DNA from: JBDLRH01 sp039800165
GTDB taxonomy: Bacteria; Pseudomonadota; Gammaproteobacteria; Burkholderiales; Burkholderiaceae_C
Direction: 5' to 3'
NCBI GenBank assembly: GCA_039800165.1
Contig: JBDLRH010000100.1
Location: forward strand, 1-18,264
DNA length: 18,264 nt
Shown here piece by piece: positions 7,977-13,984 of this stretch; the first letter of the stretch is position 1; the number at the start of each line of letters is the position of its first letter. A model generated the notes under the pieces. It saw only the letters and a program-made list of their open reading frames with translations. It made no database searches and was not told where the DNA came from. The position numbers and the translations under genes are program-made.

Positions 7977-8948
7977 TCAGCTGGCCTGCGACAGCCAGTC
8001 GCACACCGCCTCGGGCATCGCCTTCACATGACCGGGCCAGCGGCCCTGCGCAAAGCCCACATGGCCGCCATGTCGCGGCTGCCACAGCGTCACATGCTGC
8101 GTGGCTTCGTGCGCGGCGGGCAGGCTCCACGCCGGCACGAACGGGTCGTTCAGCGCATGCAGCACCAGCGCCGGCAAGCGGATGCGGGCCAGATGCGGAC
8201 GCGACGAGGCACGCGCCCAGTAGTCCTCGGTGCTGGCAAAGCCATGCAGCGGCGCGGTGAACACGTTGTCGAACTCATAGAGATCGCGCGCCGCCAGCAG
8301 CCGCTCGCGGTCAAACAGCCCGGGAAACTGCGCCAGCTTGCGCAGTGCCTTGGGCTTCATCGTGTTGAGGAACATGCGCGTGTACACCAGCCGGTTGAAG
8401 CCCTGCCCGATGGCCTGCCCACCGGCGGCCAGGTCGATCGGCGAACACACCGCGGCCACCGCCTGCGCGGTGCGTGATGCCAGCTCGCCGGACTCCTGCG
8501 CCCAGCGCAGCAGCGCATTGCCGCCCAGCGAGATGCCCACCACGCGCAGCGGGCCGGCATGGCGCGCGCGCAGCCGCCCGAGCACCCAGCCGATTTCCTC
8601 GAAGTCGCCCGAGTGGTAGGCACGCGGTGCGCGGTTGATCTCGCCGCTGCAGCCGCGAAAGTGCGGCACCGCACAGTGCCAGCCGCGCCCTCGCGCCACC
8701 GCGGCAAAGGCTTCGGCGTAGTGGCTGCGCGATGAGCCCTCGAGCCCGTGAAACAGCACCAGCATCGGCGCATCGGATCGCCCGGGGGTGCCCTCGAGGA
8801 AGTCGACATCAACGAAGTCGCCGTCGGGCGTGTCCCAGCGCTCGCGGCGGTAGGCGGGCGCTGCGCTGTCAAAGCGGCGTGCACCCAGCGCGGGCCAGAT
8901 GGTCTGCAGGTTGCCGCCAGGCAGCCACCAGGGGGCGGAATGATTCAC
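7977..8948 (-). CDS. YheT-family alpha/beta hydrolase
   Basis: This is a cytoplasmic alpha/beta-fold serine hydrolase of the YheT/EMB8 family, whose members are esterase-like with poorly defined substrates. From the GTG at 8948 the protein has 323 residues. The hallmark N-terminal APWWLPGGNLQTIWPA is at 5-20. The oxyanion-region FHGLEGSS follows at about 66-73 and the nucleophile elbow GISLGGN has S140. The acid is probably D268 in ALNDPF and the base H296 in HGGHVGF. Start choice: the family motif begins five residues after the GTG. A TTG at 8951 is equally possible and has better spacing (10 nt) from a GGGAG at 8966-8962. Longer in-frame starts would add a non-conserved arginine-rich leader overlapping the upstream gene. 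It lies about 20 bp after the NTF2-like gene and was probably cotranscribed with it. Confidence 0.9.
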   Translation of the reverse strand: MNHSAPWWLPGGNLQTIWPALGARRFDSAAPAYRRERWDTPDGDFVDVDFLEGTPGRSDAPMLVLFHGLEGSSRSHYAEAFAAVARGRGWHCAVPHFRGCSGEINRAPRAYHSGDFEEIGWVLGRLRARHAGPLRVVGISLGGNALLRWAQESGELASRTAQAVAAVCSPIDLAAGGQAIGQGFNRLVYTRMFLNTMKPKALRKLAQFPGLFDRERLLAARDLYEFDNVFTAPLHGFASTEDYWARASSRPHLARIRLPALVLHALNDPFVPAWSLPAAHEATQHVTLWQPRHGGHVGFAQGRWPGHVKAMPEAVCDWLSQAS

Positions 8949-8970
8949 CAACGCGCAGACACTCCCGGGC

Positions 8971-9417
8971 TCAGTGCAGCACCGGCGACGTGGCGGACTC
9001 CTGCACCTCGCTGGCGGTACCGGGGCTTGCATGGTGCGCCACCATGCGCCAGCCCTGTGCCGTCTTGAGGTACACGTTGGTCGCGATCACCCACGCATCG
9101 CGTGGGCCCTGGTCAGTGAGCACTTCCACGCGCTCAAGCACGTTGCGCACCGAGCAGGCCAGCGTGTCGACGTGGCGCACGCGTTCGGGGAACACCCGCA
9201 CCGGCCCGTTGCCGAACATCGCCTCGAAGTTGCCGCGGATCGCCAGCGCACCCACCAGCCGCGGCCCGCCGGGGTGCACGCAGACGATGTCGTCCTCGTC
9301 GGCCCAGCAGGCCATCAGCTGCTCCAGGTGGCCTTGCTGCATGGCCTCGTAGAAGGCCGCCTCGACTTCCTCGGGGCTGCCGCCAAAGTGGGCAGAGCGG
9401 GTGCTGGCGCGCGGCAT
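8971..9417 (-). CDS. NTF2/SnoaL-like fold protein (DUF4440-type)
   Basis: A small soluble protein of 148 residues with the cone-shaped NTF2-like fold signature: an N-terminal helix pair (EEVEAAFYEAMQQGHLEQLMACWADEDD), then IVCVHPGGPRLVGALAIRGNFEAMF, and a beta-rich end with NVYLKTAQGWRMVAHHAS. This pattern is common among unassigned SnoaL-like proteins annotated as nuclear transport factor 2 family. The catalytic role, if any, is unknown and I do not assign one. The frame is open far upstream, but the ATG at 9417 is 23 bp after the end of the glucan synthase gene and gives the family's normal size. It sits between that gene and the YheT-like hydrolase on the same strand with short gaps, so the three may share a transcript. 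No signal peptide is seen. Confidence 0.88.
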   Translation of the reverse strand: MPRASTRSAHFGGSPEEVEAAFYEAMQQGHLEQLMACWADEDDIVCVHPGGPRLVGALAIRGNFEAMFGNGPVRVFPERVRHVDTLACSVRNVLERVEVLTDQGPRDAWVIATNVYLKTAQGWRMVAHHASPGTASEVQESATSPVLH

Positions 9418-9440
9418 GCGTTGGACGGGGGCGTGCGCCG

Positions 9441-12146
9441 TCAGGGCTTGAGGGCCTGATCGGCGGGTGTGGGCAGATTGTGCCGTGTCCGCTCTGTCTG
9501 GCGCCCTTCGAGAAGTGAGCAGGCGCAGGCGGCGGCATGTGGCGTGGCCTGCAGCAGCAGCAAGGCGGCGAAGGCATGGGCCGCCGCTTCGTGCGGCAGC
9601 GCAACCCACACCACCGCGCAGGCGGCGGCTCCGAGCGCGGCGAGCATCAGTGCATCGAAGCCGGCACCGCCTTCGGGGCGCACCGCGCGGCCCGTCGCAT
9701 CGCCTGCCGCTGCATCGCCGGCCTTGCGGGTGACATGGAACACCGCGCGGCCGCCCCACAGCCCGCGCCACACACCCACCGCCACCGAATGCGAAAGCGC
9801 TGCGCCCACCAGCATCGCGCCCCAGGCCTCGCGCCAGTTCGGCGTGACGCGGCGACGCAGCAGCAACAGCAGCATCGCCAGTCGCGCCAGCGTCAGCGCC
9901 GCCACGGTGAAGCTCAGCGCAAGCGGCGGCAAGGTGAAGTGCGCCGGTGCGAGCACCCAACCCAGCGCCCAGCCGATGGCCGACAGCGCAAACACGCCGT
10001 GCGCCGCATCGGCCCACCACGGCAGCCAGCCGGCGATGAAGTGGTAGCGCTGCGCGATCGTGAGCCGCGAGGGCCCGAGCAGCGCGCGCCAGTGCTTGCG
10101 CAGGATCTGCATGCCGCCTTGCGCCCAGCGCTGGCGCTGTCGACGCCAACCCGCGAAGTCGGCCGGCACGAGTCCGGTGCCCAGCACGCGGTCGAGGTAC
10201 AGCACCCGCCAGCCGGCGCGCAGCAAACGCAGGCCCAGCTCGGTGTCTTCGCAGATGCAGTCTTCGTCCCAGCCGCCCACCTCGCGCAGTGCCCGGGCGC
10301 GGATCGCGGTCATGGTGCCGTGCTGGATGAGTGCCTCGCGTGCAAAGCGGTGGTGCATGCCGATGCGAAAGAAGCTGTCGTATTCCCGGTTCATCAGGCG
10401 CTTGACCGTGTCGCCCTGCCAGTCGCGATGCGCCTGCGGGCACTGCACCACCGCCACCTGCGGATCGACAAAATGCCCGGCGATGCGCGCCATCCAGTCC
10501 GGGTGCACCACGTAGTCGGCGTCGACCACCGCCACCCACTCGGCTGCCGGGTCGGTGTGCGCCAGCGCAAAGTTCAGCGCACCGGCCTTGAAGCCGGGCC
10601 AGCGGGGCAGGTGGAAAAAGCGCACCGCGATGTCGGGCGCGCCACCGTCAATGCCTGCTGCGGCATGGCGCTGTGCCTCCAGCTGTGCCTGCAGCCGCTC
10701 CACATGCGCCTGCACCGGCTGCCAGCGGCTTGCGTCGCGGGTGTTGTTGTCCACCACCAGGATCTCGAGCGACGGCCAGCGCAGCGCCATCAGGCTGTCG
10801 ATGGTGGCGATCACTATGCGCGGGTCTTCGTTGCAGCAGGCCAGGTGCACGCTCACGCGCGGTGCCGGCCGATCGGCGGGCCAGCGCCGGTCGCGCAGCC
10901 GGTTGGGCAGACCGCCGCGCCAGTACATCTCGGCAAACTCGAGCAGTTGCGACAGCACCAGTGCCGCCAGCAGCGCACTGGCCGGCAGCAGCAGCGCAAG
11001 CCACAGCACGTCCCCTGCACGCAGGTACTGCACCAGCGTGGCGCCCCAGCCTTGCACCCACAGCGCGGCCAGCGACACCACACCCGCCGCGGCGGCCATG
11101 CGCTGCGGCCAACGCAGGTGCGACAAGCGCAGCAGCAGCGGCAGCAGCAATGCGAACGCCAGCGCACCCGACAGCGTCGCCTTGACCTGCCACAGCGGAT
11201 CGGCGCTGGCCGGGCCGCTGAAGGCGAACTTGGGCTGACGCTGCGCATCCCACAGGCCCCAGTGCGCGCCCACCACGCCTTCCTCGGCCTGCTTCCAAGG
11301 CTGGTCGATCGCCTCCATCAGGAAGTAGTCGAGCTGCAAGCCGGCGCTGCGCTCGAGGAATTCACGCACGAACAGCGCCTGCGCAGCCGGCGAGGCCACC
11401 GCGCCGCCCACGCGCTCGCCGGCGCTCGGCCAGCCGATCTCGCCGATCACCACAGGCTTGTTCGGAAAGCGCTCGCGCACCTCGCGCAAGCGCATCAGCG
11501 CGTAGTCCACCGCATGCTCGGCCGGCACGCCCTCCCAGTAGGGCAGCAGGTGCACGGTGATGAAGTCCACATGGCGTGCCAGCTGCGGCTGCGCCAGCCA
11601 CACATGCCAGGGCTCGGCCGTGGACACCGGCAGCCGCGTGCGGGCGCGCACGCGGTCGAGGTAGCGCGCGAGTTGCGCACGCTCGAGGTCGCCGCGCAGC
11701 AGCACCTCGTTGCCGACGATCAGCCGCTCGATGTTGCGGTGGCTGCGCGCCAGGCGCAGCGCGGCGGCGATTTCCTTTTCGTTGTGCTCCAGCCGCGCAT
11801 CCAGCCACACGCCGGCGGTCAGCCGCAGGCCGGCGGCATCGGCCTGCGCAGGCAGGGTCTCGAATTCGCTGGCGCTGTAGGTGCGCAGCCGCGGCGTGAT
11901 GCCGGCCAGTTGCTGCAGGTCGGCTTCGATCGACGCCGGCAGAGGAAAGCGCTGGGTGATCGGGCTGTCCCAGCGGCCGAACGCGTTGTAGGCCAGCCCC
12001 GCCACGCGCGCAGCCACATCGGGCGGCTGCACCGGCGGATGCAGGGCCCACCACGCCAGCGCCTGCAGCGCCACCGCACACACGGCCAGCAGCCACGCCG
12101 CAGCGTGACGGTGGCGCATCGGTTCAAGGCGTCGCAAGGACTTCAT
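9441..12146 (-). CDS. ndvB: GH17-GT2 fusion membrane beta-glucan synthase (NdvB-like)
   Basis: A 901-residue inner-membrane protein. After one N-terminal anchor (about 14-36) comes a GH17 domain at about 48-310 with acid/base E147 in VGNEVLL and nucleophile E236 in IGEIGWP, both intact. Three membrane helices follow (about 322-342, 350-372, 378-402). Then comes a GT2 domain at about 428-690 with D466 (VVDNNT), D542-A-D544, the EDTE motif (base D634) and Q670-x-x-R673-W674, all hallmarks of processive synthases. C-terminal membrane helices cover about 700-875. The topology places GH17 in the periplasm and GT2 in the cytoplasm. P. aeruginosa NdvB and Bradyrhizobium NdvB, which make beta-1,3-linked periplasmic glucans from UDP-glucose, have matching size or domain makeup; the product here is inferred. 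An alternative start is M10. No Shine-Dalgarno is obvious for either. It is divergent from a second GH17 gene. Confidence 0.9.
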   Translation of the reverse strand: MKSLRRLEPMRHRHAAAWLLAVCAVALQALAWWALHPPVQPPDVAARVAGLAYNAFGRWDSPITQRFPLPASIEADLQQLAGITPRLRTYSASEFETLPAQADAAGLRLTAGVWLDARLEHNEKEIAAALRLARSHRNIERLIVGNEVLLRGDLERAQLARYLDRVRARTRLPVSTAEPWHVWLAQPQLARHVDFITVHLLPYWEGVPAEHAVDYALMRLREVRERFPNKPVVIGEIGWPSAGERVGGAVASPAAQALFVREFLERSAGLQLDYFLMEAIDQPWKQAEEGVVGAHWGLWDAQRQPKFAFSGPASADPLWQVKATLSGALAFALLLPLLLRLSHLRWPQRMAAAAGVVSLAALWVQGWGATLVQYLRAGDVLWLALLLPASALLAALVLSQLLEFAEMYWRGGLPNRLRDRRWPADRPAPRVSVHLACCNEDPRIVIATIDSLMALRWPSLEILVVDNNTRDASRWQPVQAHVERLQAQLEAQRHAAAGIDGGAPDIAVRFFHLPRWPGFKAGALNFALAHTDPAAEWVAVVDADYVVHPDWMARIAGHFVDPQVAVVQCPQAHRDWQGDTVKRLMNREYDSFFRIGMHHRFAREALIQHGTMTAIRARALREVGGWDEDCICEDTELGLRLLRAGWRVLYLDRVLGTGLVPADFAGWRRQRQRWAQGGMQILRKHWRALLGPSRLTIAQRYHFIAGWLPWWADAAHGVFALSAIGWALGWVLAPAHFTLPPLALSFTVAALTLARLAMLLLLLRRRVTPNWREAWGAMLVGAALSHSVAVGVWRGLWGGRAVFHVTRKAGDAAAGDATGRAVRPEGGAGFDALMLAALGAAACAVVWVALPHEAAAHAFAALLLLQATPHAAACACSLLEGRQTERTRHNLPTPADQALKP

Positions 12147-12192
12147 GGTTTTGTGTTTTCAAGCAAGATGCGTGCACGCGGCCGGGTACTGC

Positions 12193-12220
12193 ATCGGCCG
12201 CCGATCGCGCCTTCGGGCGC
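12193..12220. promoter_or_regulatory. Two adjacent hairpins in the divergent ndvB-like/GH17 intergenic region
   Basis: The 86-bp gap 12147-12232 holds ATCGG/CCGAT with a 3-nt loop (12193-12205) and, one base later, GCGCC-TTCG-GGCGC (12207-12220). The second is a perfect 5-bp stem closed by the unusually stable C(UUCG)G tetraloop when transcribed toward the GH17 gene; it ends 12 nt before that gene's ATG, where a ribosome site would normally lie. Neither flanking gene shows a Shine-Dalgarno or a convincing -35/-10 here. The structures are seen directly; a role in regulation is inference. Confidence 0.45.
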
Positions 12221-12232
12221 CACCGCAAGTGC

Positions 12233-13984
12233 ATGAATTCCCCGCCCTTTCGTCCTGACAACAACGGCGCCAGCGAATCGGCGCAGCACGCGGCTGCGTG
12301 GGGCGGGCGGATTGTGGTCGCAGCGCTGATGACTGTGGCGCTGGCAGGGTTTCTGGCATGGATGCTGTGGCTGGCCTGGCCGCGCGAGGCGGCGGTGGAC
12401 GCCACGGCACAGGCCGGCGTGCCATGCGCCTCGTACGCACCCTTTCGGCGCAGTGGCCACACGCCTTTTGACCCGCTGCTGCGGGTGACGCCCGAGCAGG
12501 TGCGCGAAGACCTGCGGCGGCTGTCGACCCTCACCCGCTGCGTGCGCACCTACGGCGTGGACCAGGGCGCCGAGGCGGTGCCGGCGATCGCGCGCGAGCT
12601 GGGCATGCAGGTGGTGCTGGGTGCGTGGATCAGCCGCGACGCAGCGCGCAACGAAATGGAGCTGTCGCGCGCACTGCGGCTTGCCAACGAGTACCGCGAC
12701 GTGGTGCGCCTGCTGGTGGTGGGCAACGAGGTGCTGCTGCGCGGCGAGCAGACGCCGCAGGCGATGGCAGCGCTGCTGGCCCGCGCCCGCGCCGCGTCGG
12801 CGGTGCCGGTCACCTACGCCGATGTGTGGGAGTTCTGGCTGCGTCACGCCGATGCGCTGCGCGCGCAGGTGGACACGGTCACGGTGCACATCCTGCCCTA
12901 CTGGGAAGACGAGCCGGTGGGCGTGGACCGCGCCGTCGATCACGTCCTGGCCGTCGCCACGAAGGTGCGCGAGCGCTTCGGCGCGCAGCCGCTGTTCATC
13001 GGCGAGACCGGCTGGCCCGCCGAGGGCCGACAACGCGGCCCGGCACGCCCCGGGGTGATCGAGCAGACGCGCTTTGTGCGCGAACTGCTGGCGGTACAGG
13101 GCCGGCTGCCGCCGCTCAACCTGATCGAGGCCTACGACCAGCCGTGGAAGCGCAAGCTCGAAGGCGCGGTGGGCGGCCAGTGGGGACTGTTCGATGCCGC
13201 CGGACAGCAGCGGGTACAGCTTGCCGGCCCGATGGCGCGGCCAGGCTGGAAGGATGCGACGCTGTGGGCTGCGGCGCTGGGTGCGGTGGCGTGCGCCGGG
13301 CTGGCGGCGCTTCGGTACGCGGCTCGTCATGCGGTCCTTCGCTCCGCCAGGCTCTCCGGCCGTGCAGCGCAAGCCGCCACCGTGGTGCTGGCTGCGGCCG
13401 GCGGTGCCGCCGTCTTCAGTGCAGCGGCGTGGCAGCTGCATCTGCTGCAAAGCATCTCGCGCACCCCGCTGGAATGGACCTTCAACACGCTGGTGGCGGC
13501 AGCGGGTGTGTTCGGTGTGTTCTGCGCCTTCCGCGCATCCAGCGTCGGTGCTGCAGCGCGGCCCCTGCAGGACACCTGGCAACGCACATCCTTCGCCGTG
13601 ACGCTGCTGATGGCGGTGTTCACACTGCTGCTGTGGCAACTCGCCTGGGACGGCCGCTACCGCGTGCTGCTGTGGCCGCTGCCGATGGCTGCGGCGTTGG
13701 CGCTGGCTTGCGTCATCGCCTGGCGTGCAGCCGGCGCTGCGGCGCTCGCGTCCGATGAGCCCCGTCCTCTTCACGCCCCACAGCGCATGCACCGCTGGCT
13801 GCGCACAGCCCTCGCCATCGTGGGCAGCGCCTGTGCCGCCGCGGTGCTGTGGAAGGAAGGCCCGCACAACGCGCAAGCGCTCTGGCTGGCCGCCGCGTGG
13901 GCTGCATTGCTGGCCGCAGCCGGGCTCAGCGCGTGGCATGGTGCGCACCCGCCTGAGGCGGCGTCCGCGCCGCTGCCGCGCTAG
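12233..13984 (+). CDS. Membrane-bound GH17 family glucanase/transglycosylase (NdvC-like)
   Basis: A 583-residue protein with an N-terminal anchor (about 27-49), a periplasmic GH17 domain at about 60-335, and seven further predicted membrane segments (about 342-362, 380-403, 417-433, 452-470, 477-498, 523-540, 548-567). Both GH17 catalytic glutamates are present: E166 in VGNEVLLR and E258 in IGETGWP. It shares HILPYWE and AYDQPWK motifs with the GH17 half of the neighbouring synthase, so the two domains are paralogous. There is no GT2 domain. Size and architecture resemble Bradyrhizobium NdvC, which is needed for 1,6 linkages in cyclic beta-1,3/1,6-glucan. A branching or transglycosylating role here is therefore plausible but not shown; exo-beta-1,3-glucanase is the alternative. 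It is divergent from the synthase, and its 3' end overlaps the next gene by 59 bp. Confidence 0.87.
   Translation: MNSPPFRPDNNGASESAQHAAAWGGRIVVAALMTVALAGFLAWMLWLAWPREAAVDATAQAGVPCASYAPFRRSGHTPFDPLLRVTPEQVREDLRRLSTLTRCVRTYGVDQGAEAVPAIARELGMQVVLGAWISRDAARNEMELSRALRLANEYRDVVRLLVVGNEVLLRGEQTPQAMAALLARARAASAVPVTYADVWEFWLRHADALRAQVDTVTVHILPYWEDEPVGVDRAVDHVLAVATKVRERFGAQPLFIGETGWPAEGRQRGPARPGVIEQTRFVRELLAVQGRLPPLNLIEAYDQPWKRKLEGAVGGQWGLFDAAGQQRVQLAGPMARPGWKDATLWAAALGAVACAGLAALRYAARHAVLRSARLSGRAAQAATVVLAAAGGAAVFSAAAWQLHLLQSISRTPLEWTFNTLVAAAGVFGVFCAFRASSVGAAARPLQDTWQRTSFAVTLLMAVFTLLLWQLAWDGRYRVLLWPLPMAAALALACVIAWRAAGAAALASDEPRPLHAPQRMHRWLRTALAIVGSACAAAVLWKEGPHNAQALWLAAAWAALLAAAGLSAWHGAHPPEAASAPLPR

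Noticed and set aside
8949..9032. Longer start for the YheT-like gene giving 351 residues
   Set aside because: The extra N-terminal residues are Arg/Pro/Cys-rich and not family-like, and they would overlap the end of the upstream gene by about 60 bp; the family motif begins right after the GTG/TTG pair.
9537..12236. 899-codon plus-strand open frame opposite the glucan synthase
   Set aside because: Composition is rich in Arg, His, Gln and Ala with no recognisable domain, as expected for the shadow of a high-GC gene. The minus-strand frame has intact GH17 and GT2 motifs.
12143..13948. 601-codon minus-strand open frame opposite the second GH17 gene
   Set aside because: Low-complexity Arg/Gln/His-rich product; the plus frame has a complete GH17 catalytic pair and membrane segments.
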